From Oscillospiraceae bacterium (GTDB lineage: Bacteria; Bacillota; Clostridia; Oscillospirales; Acutalibacteraceae): a DNA stretch of 64,000 nt. The notes under the pieces were generated by a model that did not search any database, was not told the origin of the DNA, and worked only from the letters and a program-made list of their open reading frames with translations. Positions within the stretch are counted from its first letter, which is position 1, and each line of letters starts with the position of its first letter. Below are positions 50,067 through 59,044 of this stretch, piece after piece. Location: the NCBI GenBank assembly GCA_015066105.1, contig SVOY01000004.1, positions 1-64,000 of the forward strand. Direction: 5' to 3'. Both the position numbers and the translations under genes were made by a program.

Positions 50067-50984
50067 TTATTTGGCTGATTTCTTTTTTTCGGGCAGCTGA
50101 GCCACAATAATTGCGGCAAACATTATAACACAGCCTGCGGCCTCACGCGCAGTGGGTGCAAGGTGAAGCACAGCCATTGAGGTGAGCACGGCAAAAACGC
50201 TTTCAAGGCTCATTATCATTGAAGCAAGGGCAGGCTCGGTTTTCTGCTGACCTAAAATCTGCAGGGTGTAGGCAACACCGCTTGACATAATGCCCGCATA
50301 AGCAACAGAGGGCATTGCGGCAGCAATGGCCCCGGGGTCAAAGCCCTCATAAATAAGTGCGGGCACAAGGCTTATGGCACCCGCCACAAAAAACTGCACG
50401 CAGGAAAGCTTTACGCCGTCAACATGGGGTGAAACCCTGTCAATAACAAGTATATGCACCGTGTAAAGTGCCGCACAGATAAGCACAAGCAAGTCTGAAA
50501 GCTCAACGGAATTACTTTCGGTTACACAAAGCAGATAAAGCGCAACCACCGAGGCGGCTATGCAGGGCCATATTATGGGGCGCACACGCTTTTTCATAAA
50601 CAGCGAGGAAAGGGGAACAAGCAAAATATAAAGCGCCGTAATAAAGCCGGCCTTGCCGGGGTCCGTGCCCTTATCAATGCCTGCCTGCTGAAAAACCGAG
50701 GCAAAGCAAAGAGCAACACCGCACACAATACCGCCCGTAAGAAGTGTCCTTTTACCGACCTTGGCTGTTTTTTCTTCTTTGGAATTTTTGCTTTTGATTT
50801 TACCCGCTACAAATATAACGGGAAGAAGCACTGTGCCGCCAAGAAAGGAGCGCAGATATATAAAGGTAAAGGGGCCCACATATTCCGCACCCGTGGTCTG
50901 CGCAACAAAGGCACTGCCCCATATAAACGCACAGATTAAAAGCAGAAGTGAGCCGACAAGCTGATTTTTACCGTTTTGTTTCAT
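50067..50984 (-). CDS. EamA/DMT-superfamily permease
   Basis: This 305-aa protein has ten hydrophobic helices in two EamA repeats: LLICAFIWGSAFVAQTTG (about 15-32) in the first, and LLVLICAALYTVHILVIDRV (about 166-185) in the second. The first helix carries the family's WG(S)AF motif. DMT proteins move metabolites or drugs, and the substrate is unknown. It follows the DUF554 gene by 21 bases. Confidence 0.88.
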   Translation of the reverse strand: MKQNGKNQLVGSLLLLICAFIWGSAFVAQTTGAEYVGPFTFIYLRSFLGGTVLLPVIFVAGKIKSKNSKEEKTAKVGKRTLLTGGIVCGVALCFASVFQQAGIDKGTDPGKAGFITALYILLVPLSSLFMKKRVRPIIWPCIAASVVALYLLCVTESNSVELSDLLVLICAALYTVHILVIDRVSPHVDGVKLSCVQFFVAGAISLVPALIYEGFDPGAIAAAMPSVAYAGIMSSGVAYTLQILGQQKTEPALASMIMSLESVFAVLTSMAVLHLAPTAREAAGCVIMFAAIIVAQLPEKKKSAK

Positions 50985-51005
50985 GTGGAAATCCGTCCTT
51001 TTGAA

Positions 51006-51722
51006 TTATGCAAGTGCGGGGATGTATCTGCCGAGAAGCTCAAACAAAAAGCAGACAAGGGGAGCAAAAAGCAAGGCAGGCAGATAGTTTGCAACCTTGA
51101 ATTTTCCTATGCCCGTAAGATTGAGGCCGAGGGCAAGAATCATAAGCGAGCCCACGCAGGTAATTTCCGCAATGGCGGCGGTGCTTAAAAGAGGCTCAAG
51201 CACACCCGCAAGAAGCACAATACCACCCTGAAAAACAAGGACAAAAATTGCCGCAAAGGGAACACCGATGCCTAAAGAAGCCGAAAGCATCATTGAAGAG
51301 AAGAAATCGAGAAGGCTTTTTGTATAAATCATACTGTGGTCGCCCTTGAGGCCCGAATTGAGTGAGCCCACGATTGTCATTGCACCCACACAGAAAAGAA
51401 GGCTCGCAGTAACAAAGCCCTCTGCAAGGCTCACCTTACTGTCGTCACCCTTTCTGAGCTTTTTTGAAAGAAGCTCGCCTGCTCCGTTGAGCCTTTTGTC
51501 AATATCCGCGGCGGTGCCGACAATTGCGCCGAGCACCATTGAAATGATGGAAACGAGAACATTTTCGCCCTTGAGCATACCCTGAACACCGATAAGAATT
51601 GTGCAAAGTCCGATGCCCGTCATAACGGCATCGGTATATTTTTTTGAAATGCCCTTTTTGAACACAAGACCGATAAAGCTGCCGAGAAGCACCGTTGCCA
51701 CATTGACAAATACACCTGTCAT
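51006..51722 (-). CDS. DUF554-family membrane protein
   Basis: This 238-aa polytopic protein starts like DUF554 members: VNVATVLLGSFIGLVFKKGI (about 6-25). Further family parts are GLCTILIGVQGML (about 37-49), FCVGAMTIVGSLNSGLKGDH (about 109-128), and a C-terminal GLNLTGIGKFKVANYLPALL (about 199-218). Seven or so helices are visible. The function of the family is unknown (YdfK of Bacillus is a member). First gene of the operon with the EamA permease. Confidence 0.9.
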   Translation of the reverse strand: MTGVFVNVATVLLGSFIGLVFKKGISKKYTDAVMTGIGLCTILIGVQGMLKGENVLVSIISMVLGAIVGTAADIDKRLNGAGELLSKKLRKGDDSKVSLAEGFVTASLLFCVGAMTIVGSLNSGLKGDHSMIYTKSLLDFFSSMMLSASLGIGVPFAAIFVLVFQGGIVLLAGVLEPLLSTAAIAEITCVGSLMILALGLNLTGIGKFKVANYLPALLFAPLVCFLFELLGRYIPALA

Positions 51723-51766
51723 TTTACATCCTCTTTTCAGATTTGGTTTGAATTAAATCAAGTGGT

Positions 51767-51795
51767 ATTATAGCACAGTTTTTTTCAAAGGACAA
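51767..51795 (-). promoter_or_regulatory. Promoter of the DUF554-EamA operon
   Basis: TTGTCC (51790-51795), 17-base spacer and extended -10 TGCTATAAT with TATAAT at 51767-51772, on the minus strand. Confidence 0.7.
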
Positions 51796-51890
51796 TAATT
51801 TTTAAGGCTCTTTTTTGTTTTTATGAATGAATTTGCCCCGAGCACCCAAAAATAACAGCAGTATCAAGTGTTAACGAAAGGATTCTGTAA

Positions 51891-53282
51891 ATGAACAACA
51901 TCACAAAGCCCTTTGGCATAAAAGATAAGCTTGGCTACCTTTTCGGCGACCTGGGCAACGATTTCACCTTTCTTTTTTCCTCAAGCTTTCTTATGAAGTT
52001 TTACACCGATGTTATGGGGGTCAGTGCAGGCGTTGTGGGCATTGTAATGATGGCCGCCCGCATTGCCGACGCCTTCACTGACGTTGCTATGGGCAGAATA
52101 TGCGACAAAAGCAGGGTTACTCCCCACGGCAAATTCAAGCCCTGGCTGAGAAGAATGTGCGGCCCCGTTGCAATTTCCTCATTTCTGCTTTATCAGGGCT
52201 CTCTCGCCTCACTGCCCTACGTCTTTAAGGTTGCCTATCTTTTTGTAACCTACATTCTCTGGGGCTCGGTATTTTACACGTCAATAAATATCCCCTACGG
52301 CTCAATGGCCTCTTCAATTTCCGCCGACCCCGGCGACAGACAGTCCCTTTCCACCTTCCGCACCCTCGGCGGTATGCTTGCGGGCGGAATAGTTACGGCA
52401 GGTGTGCCCCTTTTTGCCTTTAAAAAAAGTGAGGCGCTTGGGATTGACGTGATTGACAGCACCCGTTTTACAATTACGGCAGGTGTTTTTTCAATTCTTG
52501 CGGTAATCTGTTACCTTTTGTGCTTCAGCCTTACAACCGAGCGTGTCCGTACAAGCGAGGCCGCAGAGGCGGCAGTGAGCAACAATGTTTTTGTTATGCT
52601 TAAAAACGCAGCAAAAAACCGTGCTCTTATTTCAATAATCGCCGCAAGCGTTGTAATGCTGCTTGCTCAGCTTACAATGCAGCAAATGGCAAACTACGTT
52701 TATCCCGTAACTTACGGCAGTGCAAAAATGATAAGCCTTTCAACGGTGCTTATGACCGTGGGTATGGCGGCGGCAGCAGCCTTTGCAAAGCCGCTTTCGC
52801 AAAGGCTCGGCAAGGCGGAGATAAGTGTTATATCAAACCTTTTTGCAGGTGTAACAACTCTTATTCTGTTTTTTGTGCGGCCGAAAAGCGTTTTTGTTTA
52901 CATCGCCTTTCAGGGCCTTGCCTGGGTGGGGCTCGGCATTTTTGCAATGGTCAACTGGGCCCTTATCACCGACGTGATAGACTACAGCGAAATCAGAAAC
53001 GGCGTGCGTGAGGACGGCTCGGTATACGCCCTTTACTCCTTTGCAAGAAAGCTCGGTCAGGCGGCCTCCTCGGGCGTTTCGGGAGCACTTTTATCCTATA
53101 TCGGCTATGATGCGGAAAATATAACCGACGGTGTAAAGGCGGGAATTTTCAACATTTCCACCCTTGTGCCCGCAATAGGTCTCATTCTGCTTGCGGCAAT
53201 ACTGTGGTTCTGGTACCCTCTTCACAAAAGGCAGGTTGAAGAAAACGTCCGCATACTCAGAGAAAAACACGAAAACAACTGA
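51891..53282 (+). CDS. GPH-family sugar:cation symporter
   Basis: This 463-aa protein has 12 hydrophobic helices and the glycoside-pentoside-hexuronide (MelB/UidB/LacS) layout: KLGYLFGDLGNDFTFLFSS (12-30), the conserved MAARIADAFTDVAMGRICDK (about 53-72), GKFKPWL (about 78-84) and NIPYGSMASSIS (about 131-142). Such carriers import beta-galactosides, melibiose, xylosides or glucuronides with Na+ or H+. It precedes the GH2 gene by 15 bases, so the imported sugar is probably hydrolysed by it. Confidence 0.92.
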   Translation: MNNITKPFGIKDKLGYLFGDLGNDFTFLFSSSFLMKFYTDVMGVSAGVVGIVMMAARIADAFTDVAMGRICDKSRVTPHGKFKPWLRRMCGPVAISSFLLYQGSLASLPYVFKVAYLFVTYILWGSVFYTSINIPYGSMASSISADPGDRQSLSTFRTLGGMLAGGIVTAGVPLFAFKKSEALGIDVIDSTRFTITAGVFSILAVICYLLCFSLTTERVRTSEAAEAAVSNNVFVMLKNAAKNRALISIIAASVVMLLAQLTMQQMANYVYPVTYGSAKMISLSTVLMTVGMAAAAAFAKPLSQRLGKAEISVISNLFAGVTTLILFFVRPKSVFVYIAFQGLAWVGLGIFAMVNWALITDVIDYSEIRNGVREDGSVYALYSFARKLGQAASSGVSGALLSYIGYDAENITDGVKAGIFNISTLVPAIGLILLAAILWFWYPLHKRQVEENVRILREKHENN

Positions 53283-53297
53283 AAAAGGAGAATATAT

Positions 53298-55541
53298 ATG
53301 CGACAGATTACAAGCATTAACAACAAGTGGTTTTTCCGCAAGGGAGTTTCGGTGCCGCCCGAAAAAACAGACAACAGCTGGTGCATAGTAAACCTGCCCC
53401 ACACCTACAACGCCATTGACGGCCAGGACGGTCAGAATGACTATTACAGGGGCTTTGCCTGCTATCAGAAGGAAATGAGCCGCAGTGACCTGCCCGGGGC
53501 AGAAAGGCACTTTTTAGAAATAAGGGGCGCAAATTCCTCGGCAGAGGTTTTTGTAAACGGAGTCAGCGTAAAAAAGCACGACGGCGGCTACAGCACCTTC
53601 CGCGTTGACATAACCGACAGAATAAAGGACAGCTTTATCATTTCCGTTGTTGCGGATAACAGTGCAAACGACCGCGTTTATCCTCAGATGGCTGACTTCA
53701 CCTTTTACGGCGGCCTTTACCGCAGCGTTAATATTATCTCCGTTGCCGAAAGTCACTTTGACCTTGAATACTACGGTGCGCCGGGCATTGAGGTCACTCC
53801 CGAGGTGAGCAGGGAAAAAGCGGATGTGAAGCTTATTGCCCACGTGAAACACGGCGAGGGCACGACTGTACGCTTTCACCTTATTGACGGCGAGGGTAAT
53901 CCCGTAGCCACAGCCGATGCAGACGAAAAAACAAACAGTGCCCTCATCACCCTTGAAGCTCCTCATCTGTGGCAGGGCAGAAATGACCCCTACCTTTATA
54001 CGGCAAGGGCAGAGCTTATTAAAAACGGCGAGGTAATTGACGAGGTAAGCACCCGCTTCGGCTGCAGATTTTTTGAAATCACGGCTGACCGCGGCTTCAT
54101 TCTCAACGGCGAGGAATACCCCCTGAGGGGTGTTTCACGTCACCAGGACAGATGGAGCCTGGGCAACGCTCTTTTACCCGAGCACCACCGTGAGGACATT
54201 GAGCTTATTTGCGAGGTCGGCGCCAACACGGTGCGCCTTGCCCACTATCAGCACGACGAGTATTTTTATGACCTTTGCGACGAAAAGGGGCTTCTTGTCT
54301 GGGCAGAGATTCCCTACATCTCACAGCATTTGCCCAATGCAAGAGAAAACACCGTAAGCCAGATGAAGGAGCTTATAGCGCAGAATTACAACCATCCTTC
54401 AATTTTTGTGTGGGGCCTTTCCAATGAGATTTCAATGAAGGGTGACAAGGACCCCGATATGCTTGAAAATCACCGTATTCTCAACAGCCTTTGTCACGAA
54501 ATGGATAAAACAAGACCAACAACAATAGCCGTGCTTTCCCCCTGCCCCACGGACTCACCTTATATTAAAATTCCCGACACGGTGGCATACAACCACTATT
54601 TCGGCTGGTACGGCGGAGATACCTCTATGAACGGGCCCTGGTTTGACAAATTCCATAAGGAGCACCCCGACATTCCCATTGCCTGCAGTGAATACGGCTG
54701 TGAAGGCCTTGACTGGCACACCTCAACACCTCACCAGGGTGACTACACCGAGGAATATCAGGCCTATTATCACGAGGAGCTTATAAAGCAGCTTTTCGCA
54801 CGCAAATATCTTTGGGCAACCTATGTGTGGAATATGTTTGATTTCGGTGCCGATGCGAGAAATGAGGGCGGCGAAAACGGACAGAATCACAAGGGACTTA
54901 TAACCTTTGACAGAAAATATAAAAAGGATGCCTTTTATGCCTATAAGGCTCACCTTTCAAAGGAGCCCTTTGTGCACATCTGCGGCAAGCGTTACGCGGA
55001 AAGAGAGGGCGACACAATAAGGCTGACGGTTTATTCCAACCTTCCCGAGGTTGAGCTTTATGTGAATAAAACCCTTTTTGAAAAGAAAAAGGCCGAGGAC
55101 CGCTTCTTCCGCTTTGAGGTGCCGAATAACGGCACAACCCTCATCACCGCCCTTTCAGAGGGTTATATGGACGAGTGCGTTTTCCGTAAGGTTGAGCAGT
55201 TTAACGAAAAATACCGCCTTAAGGAAACGGGTGCCGTGCTCAACTGGTTTGACGTAAGGGAGGTTGACGGCCGGCTTTCCCTCAACTCAAAAATCAGCGA
55301 CATTGTGAAAACGGGCAGAGGCAAGGAGATTTTTGACGACCTTATGCGCGCCTCTCTTGCTGCCAACAAGGAGGACAACTCCCTTTCCCACGCGGCTATG
55401 AAAAGCGAGGGCATGATGGAAATGCTGGGCTCCTTCACACTGCTTCGTATGCTCAATATGGCAAGCGGTATGCTCGGCTTTGAGCTTGACAAAAAGCAGC
55501 TGCTGAGCCTTAACGAAAACCTTAATGAGGTAGAGCTGTGA
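53298..55541 (+). CDS. Glycoside hydrolase family 2 enzyme (beta-galactosidase/glucuronidase type)
   Basis: This 747-aa GH2 enzyme has a sugar-binding jelly-roll domain (about 5-165), an immunoglobulin-like domain (about 170-265) and a TIM barrel. The start of the barrel has LRGVSRHQDRW (about 275). The acid/base is in WGLSNEIS (about 372-379), the nucleophile in ACSEYGCEG (about 460-468). No signal peptide is present, so it acts on imported sugar. The last 120 residues are an extra helical region (LRMLNMASGMLGF...LLSLNENLN) resembling the C-terminus of the GH3 protein at 59407. The exact substrate (beta-galactoside or other) is undecided. Confidence 0.9.
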   Translation: MRQITSINNKWFFRKGVSVPPEKTDNSWCIVNLPHTYNAIDGQDGQNDYYRGFACYQKEMSRSDLPGAERHFLEIRGANSSAEVFVNGVSVKKHDGGYSTFRVDITDRIKDSFIISVVADNSANDRVYPQMADFTFYGGLYRSVNIISVAESHFDLEYYGAPGIEVTPEVSREKADVKLIAHVKHGEGTTVRFHLIDGEGNPVATADADEKTNSALITLEAPHLWQGRNDPYLYTARAELIKNGEVIDEVSTRFGCRFFEITADRGFILNGEEYPLRGVSRHQDRWSLGNALLPEHHREDIELICEVGANTVRLAHYQHDEYFYDLCDEKGLLVWAEIPYISQHLPNARENTVSQMKELIAQNYNHPSIFVWGLSNEISMKGDKDPDMLENHRILNSLCHEMDKTRPTTIAVLSPCPTDSPYIKIPDTVAYNHYFGWYGGDTSMNGPWFDKFHKEHPDIPIACSEYGCEGLDWHTSTPHQGDYTEEYQAYYHEELIKQLFARKYLWATYVWNMFDFGADARNEGGENGQNHKGLITFDRKYKKDAFYAYKAHLSKEPFVHICGKRYAEREGDTIRLTVYSNLPEVELYVNKTLFEKKKAEDRFFRFEVPNNGTTLITALSEGYMDECVFRKVEQFNEKYRLKETGAVLNWFDVREVDGRLSLNSKISDIVKTGRGKEIFDDLMRASLAANKEDNSLSHAAMKSEGMMEMLGSFTLLRMLNMASGMLGFELDKKQLLSLNENLNEVEL

Positions 55542-55578
55542 TATTTTGGAGCAAAGATAACCCGGATGGCAGGCAATT

Positions 55579-55601
55579 ATAGTAGTCAGTAGGCAGTAGT
55601 C
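55579..55601 (+). repeat. Heptanucleotide tract (TAGTCAG-type)
   Basis: Three units (TAGTCAG, TAGGCAG, TAGTCAC) follow the GH2 gene. Confidence 0.65.
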
Positions 55602-55652
55602 ACGCGCGATTAAGGTCAGATGTAGCTTTTACTTTTGTGCCCGCGCGAAAAA

Positions 55653-55682
55653 ATTCGGAATTCGGAAGTCGGAATTCGGAAT
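55653..55682 (+). repeat. Heptanucleotide tract (TCGGAAT unit)
   Basis: Four consecutive 7-base units TCGGAAT, TCGGAAG, TCGGAAT, TCGGAAT. Confidence 0.75.
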
Positions 55683-55776
55683 TGAGGGTCGCTTCGCTCC
55701 GATTGTATCCGATTTTACAGAGATAAAAAAACAACCCTTTCCCCGCCGAATACAATTTATCTTTACTGCAAAAAGG

Positions 55777-55814
55777 AAAAGCAGGTGCTTTCATTTTCTG
55801 AAGCATCTGCTTTT
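55777..55814. terminator. Terminator-like hairpin
   Basis: AAAAGCAGGTGCTT (55777-55790) pairs with AAGCATCTGCTTTT (55801-55814) with one G-T pair. It is about 235 bases past the GH2 stop. Confidence 0.6.
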
Positions 55815-55913
55815 ATACTATTTCATTTGGCGGGAAACAACCTTCATCGTTTCAACGCTGTAGGGCGCGATTGCGAAGTGCGACTTTTCTTTCCTTGCCC
55901 CTTAGCCCAAAAA

Positions 55914-55983
55914 AAACCGCCCGAAGGGGCGGTTTCCTTACTACTTACTACTTACTACTTACTGCCTACTGCCTACTGACTAC
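55914..55983. repeat. Hairpin plus heptanucleotide tract
   Basis: The hairpin AAACCGCC/GGCGGTTT (55914-55935) runs directly into about six 7-base units (three TTACTAC, then TTACTGC/CTACTGC, then CTACTGA). The same hairpin-plus-heptad layout occurs at 17890-17950 and 27603-27659. Confidence 0.75.
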
Positions 55984-56005
55984 TTTTCAACTCGGCCCTT
56001 ACTAC

Positions 56006-56857
56006 TCAACTGCTCACAATCAGCTTATTAGTGGTAATCACCTCTGCGCCGATAAGCACCATAACATCCTTGTAAACCGTGTTGTCAACCGTCCACGCGG
56101 CAAGGCGCACACCCTTTTCCTTTGCAAGGCGATAGGCCTTAAGACCCTTTATGAAGCCCATATAATGGAAATTGATTGTGTCAACGCCGTTTTCAACACA
56201 CCAATAAATATCGTTTTCAGACATAACGCTTGTAAGCAGCATCATTTCCGCATCAACGTCAAGTGCCCTGTAGGCTTCAAGGTATTCCCTTGTGAAGGAA
56301 ATAATCTCAGCCCTTTCGGCAAGGCCGTTTTTTTCAAGCATCTTTTTAAGCGAGGGAAGATACTTCACGTCGCACTTTTTGATTTCAATAACGGGGATGA
56401 TGTCACTTTCTGCAATTATCTCAAGCACCTGTTCAAGGGTGGGCACCTGAAGATTTTCATAATTTTCAAGGCCGTGGCCGCTGTCAAGCCTTAACTCAAG
56501 AATTTCCTTAAGAGTATAATCCTCAACGTTGCCCTCGCCGTCGGTCATTGCATCAACCGTATCATCGTGGATAACAACCCACTTGCCGTCCTTTGTTGTG
56601 TGAATATCAAATTCACAGCCGTCATAGCCGTATTCAATGGCCTTTTCAACGGCGGGAATTGAATTCTGTGGGGCAATGCTTGAAAGGCCTCTGTGAGCAA
56701 CCATAAGAGGCTGACGTGAGGTGTGGCTTGAAATTGAAATTGAGTCGCTGATTGTGGGGATATACATATGAGGCACCATTATTGCCGCAACCCCGAGACC
56801 GAGACATAAAACCGTTATCAAAAATGCAACAAGTCTTTTCTTCGTTTTCTTTTTCAT
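56006..56857 (-). CDS. Glycerophosphodiester phosphodiesterase, membrane-anchored
   Basis: The start at 56857 (MKKKTKKRLVAF) follows GAAGGAG; 283 aa. An N-terminal helix (about 8-28) anchors or exports it. The catalytic core is a TIM barrel with VAHRGLSSIAPQNSIPA (about 53-69), the metal-binding CEFDIHTTKDG (about 80-90) and VVIHDDTVDAMTDGEG (about 93-108), then VIEIKK (about 158). It releases glycerol 3-phosphate from deacylated phospholipid or possibly from teichoic acid. It stands alone. Confidence 0.92.
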   Translation of the reverse strand: MKKKTKKRLVAFLITVLCLGLGVAAIMVPHMYIPTISDSISISSHTSRQPLMVAHRGLSSIAPQNSIPAVEKAIEYGYDGCEFDIHTTKDGKWVVIHDDTVDAMTDGEGNVEDYTLKEILELRLDSGHGLENYENLQVPTLEQVLEIIAESDIIPVIEIKKCDVKYLPSLKKMLEKNGLAERAEIISFTREYLEAYRALDVDAEMMLLTSVMSENDIYWCVENGVDTINFHYMGFIKGLKAYRLAKEKGVRLAAWTVDNTVYKDVMVLIGAEVITTNKLIVSS

Positions 56858-56952
56858 TTTAATTCTCCTTCGCTTTTTAGCTACTGTAATTATACACCAA
56901 TTTTTCCCTACAGTCAATTAAGGAGAACTGCTTATTTACCCGTGAAAACCGC

Positions 56953-57915
56953 TTATTTGCGATAAACTATTCTGTAGGCTTCGGGATAAACCGAAAGCAC
57001 GCTTTGCAGTGTTTTGCGTGTGTTTGAGCCCGGGTCATTCACAAGAAAGGCAGAGGCCGTAAGCTTTTCTCCGCCCTCATAGCCGTAAACGGTGACCCAA
57101 TGCTGACTTCCGTTTGCCTTTTTCATGCCGAAAACAACGGGCCTGCCTGCTCTGAGCACAGAGTATATCTCCTGCAGATAATCTGCCGAGGCATTTGAAA
57201 CACTGTAGCTTGCAGGCCAGTAAAGTGAGCCCGAGGACGAATAGGAAAGCTGCCTTGACATTTCCGGCGGAGTTATCTCATAGTCTTTATAAAAGGATTC
57301 CGTCATTGCAAGAGCCGTTGTTGTACAGCCTATTGTGCCGATTGTGCCTCCCGTTGTGCCGATGGGATAACTGCTCCAGCGTGAATCAGTCTGCTTGAAG
57401 GAGGGCACACTGAGCCTGACTGCCTTGTAGTCCTGTGCCGTGTCTTCCTTTGTTTTTTCAAGGTAGGCCTTGGCAACGTAGCCCGTTTTGTTTCCGCGGT
57501 AAACTATGCCGCACCAGGTGTCGTTGCTTTTTACAACAACCACCCTTTCACCATTATAAAGGCTGTCCTTTACGGCGTAAGCCGTGCCCGCACCCGAGCG
57601 CACGTTGAGTGTGCCGCTTTTGAGCTTTACGGTTGCATCTACGCTCTTGGGGTAGCTTTTAACAAAGCCTTCACTTACATAAGCCTCCTTGCCCTCAGAG
57701 TATTCCGCAAGGTACCAGCTGCCGCTTTTTCCTTTAAGGGTGAGCCAGGTGCCGTTTTTTATACTGCCGATTACCGTGCCCCCGGGCGAGCTTCTTATGT
57801 TGAGCCTTCCGCCCTCGGTCTGCACCCTGCCTGCCGAATTCAGTGCCGACGCAGAAAACGTCATACAGATTACCGTCAGCACAAAAGCAAGCATAAAATA
57901 AATAATCTTTTTCAT
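56953..57915 (-). CDS. Secreted SH3-domain protein with C39-like peptidase domain
   Basis: The start at 57915 follows AGGAGG; 320 aa. A signal peptide (1-24, ending SASA) is followed by two bacterial SH3 domains (about 28-88 and 92-155, with LNIRSSPGG and LNVRSGAGTAY motifs). A C39-family cysteine peptidase-like domain begins SVPSFKQTDSRWSSYPIG (about 170). Its catalytic Cys is in TIGCTTTALAM (about 195), His in SQHWVTVYGY (about 265-274) and Asp/Asn in VNDPGSN. It probably cuts or binds cell-wall peptides outside the cell. Its leader contains a hairpin at 57929-57967. Confidence 0.88.
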   Translation of the reverse strand: MKKIIYFMLAFVLTVICMTFSASALNSAGRVQTEGGRLNIRSSPGGTVIGSIKNGTWLTLKGKSGSWYLAEYSEGKEAYVSEGFVKSYPKSVDATVKLKSGTLNVRSGAGTAYAVKDSLYNGERVVVVKSNDTWCGIVYRGNKTGYVAKAYLEKTKEDTAQDYKAVRLSVPSFKQTDSRWSSYPIGTTGGTIGTIGCTTTALAMTESFYKDYEITPPEMSRQLSYSSSGSLYWPASYSVSNASADYLQEIYSVLRAGRPVVFGMKKANGSQHWVTVYGYEGGEKLTASAFLVNDPGSNTRKTLQSVLSVYPEAYRIVYRK

Positions 57916-57928
57916 TTTTACCTCCTGA

Positions 57929-57967
57929 GATATCCGCAAATTCAAAAGGCGGCCTTCGGCGGATATC
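57929..57967 (-). promoter_or_regulatory. Leader hairpin next to the ribosome binding site of the SH3-C39 gene
   Basis: A perfect 9-bp inverted repeat GATATCCGC/GCGGATATC (57959-57967 and 57929-57937), with an inner CCGAAGG-type stem, ends 2 bases before AGGAGG. An extended -10 TGCTATAAT lies just upstream (57975-57983), so the hairpin would be at the very start of the mRNA. Confidence 0.6.
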
Positions 57968-58136
57968 CAAGAAATTATAGCATATAACACTCACTGTTTT
58001 TACAGGTAAATAATGTAAGGATAAATTTATTAACTTTACTGTCTTTTTTTATATAGGTCTTGAATATTTGACAAAAATGTGTTAATCTATTATGGAACAT
58101 ACTATAAACCAATCCTCACCGAAAGGAAGAAATCAT

Positions 58137-58826
58137 ATGCTTGAACAGGTTGAAAACAAAATACAGGAATTAAAAAAGCTTCGCGCAGAAGAATACTATA
58201 AGAAAAAGGAAGAGGACCTTAAGGCCTGGGGCCTTACCACAAAGGTTGACGGTAAAAAGGTTACTCCCATAATCGTTACGGACGAGGAATACGAGGAGCT
58301 TGTAAAGGCTTCAAACGGTGTCGGCAAGGTCGGCAGAAACTCCGTTGCAAATATGCTCAGCGTTTTTTCCTGGGTGATTCTTGTAATAGGTGCAATTGCC
58401 GGTGCGGTTGCCGCCTCACTTTCAAAGGATTATGCAGTTATTGCCTTTACAATTTCAATCGGCATTGCCGCAATCGTTGCAGTTATCTTCACCGGCCTTG
58501 CAGAGGCTATCAAGCTTCTTCAGCAGCTGCTTGACGGCAGAAATCTTGAAAAGCCCGATGCCTCACTTGTTAAAAAGCCTAAGATAAAAAAGGTTGACAA
58601 TGCTGCCGCCGCTCCGGCTCCCGCTCAGGCTCAAGCACCCTTATACGTGCCCTATCCCGTTCAGGGCCAGAATTACGCTTATCCCTATCCCGTTTATGCG
58701 GCTCCCCAGCCTGTAGTTCCCGGTCAGGAACAGCCTGTTGCAGCCTACACACCCGAAAAGCTTCAGGCTTACTATCAGCAGCCCGTTACGGAAAACATTG
58801 CCGAAGAGGTTTTTAACGGCAAATAA
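58137..58826 (+). CDS. Membrane protein with coiled-coil start and Tyr/Pro-rich tail
   Basis: The start at 58137 follows GAAAGGAAG; 229 aa. Residues 1-30 are a charged coiled coil (LEQVENKIQELKKLRAEEYY). Two membrane helices follow (about 77-97 and 101-125). The C-terminal 85 residues are Ala/Pro/Gln/Tyr-rich (YPYPVYAAPQP), of low complexity and resembling the Pro/Gln/Tyr region of the sortase at 41731. Not recognised; perhaps an envelope scaffold protein. It is monocistronic with a terminator. Confidence 0.7.
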   Translation: MLEQVENKIQELKKLRAEEYYKKKEEDLKAWGLTTKVDGKKVTPIIVTDEEYEELVKASNGVGKVGRNSVANMLSVFSWVILVIGAIAGAVAASLSKDYAVIAFTISIGIAAIVAVIFTGLAEAIKLLQQLLDGRNLEKPDASLVKKPKIKKVDNAAAAPAPAQAQAPLYVPYPVQGQNYAYPYPVYAAPQPVVPGQEQPVAAYTPEKLQAYYQQPVTENIAEEVFNGK

Positions 58827-58882
58827 ATCAAATTGCAATCACGCAGAGGCTGTTGCATAAAGCACAGACCAAAAAGCATAAC

Positions 58883-58936
58883 AAAAGCAGATTTGTTTCA
58901 GTAGTTTTTTACCGGAAAAATCTGCTTTTATTTTTT
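58883..58936 (+). terminator. Terminator of the 58137 gene
   Basis: A perfect 12-bp stem AAAAGCAGATTT/AAATCTGCTTTT with T run at 58930-58936. Confidence 0.8.
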
Positions 58937-59044
58937 CGAAAAGAATTTCCGAGTGTTGCACAAGAAGAATATTGCTTTTTCAGGCTTTTTCTTACACGTG
59001 AAACATTGCCGCCGCCCTGTCATATACTTAACAGAGGTGATATT

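Larger units (their letters stand above)
55542..56005 (+). other. Repeat-rich gene-free stretch after GH2
   Basis: No gene is seen. Contents in order: TAGTCAG heptads (55579-55601), TCGGAAT heptads (about 55653-55682), a 19-base inverted match to 27506-27524 (about 55685-55704), a hairpin (55777-55814), a hairpin AAACCGCC/GGCGGTTT (55914-55935), and a long TTACTAC/ACTGCCT heptad tract (55937-55983). Confidence 0.7.

Noticed and set aside
55937-55983. Possible CRISPR-like array
   Set aside because: The tandem units are 7 bases long without spacers; there are no cas genes.
55871-56494. 207-codon plus-strand ORF
   Set aside because: It starts in a heptad tract and runs antisense to the glycerophosphodiesterase gene.
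58848-58936. Possible third copy of the 230-bp dispersed repeat
   Set aside because: Only a few short words (GCATAAAGCACAGACC-like) agree; the stem sequences do not align.
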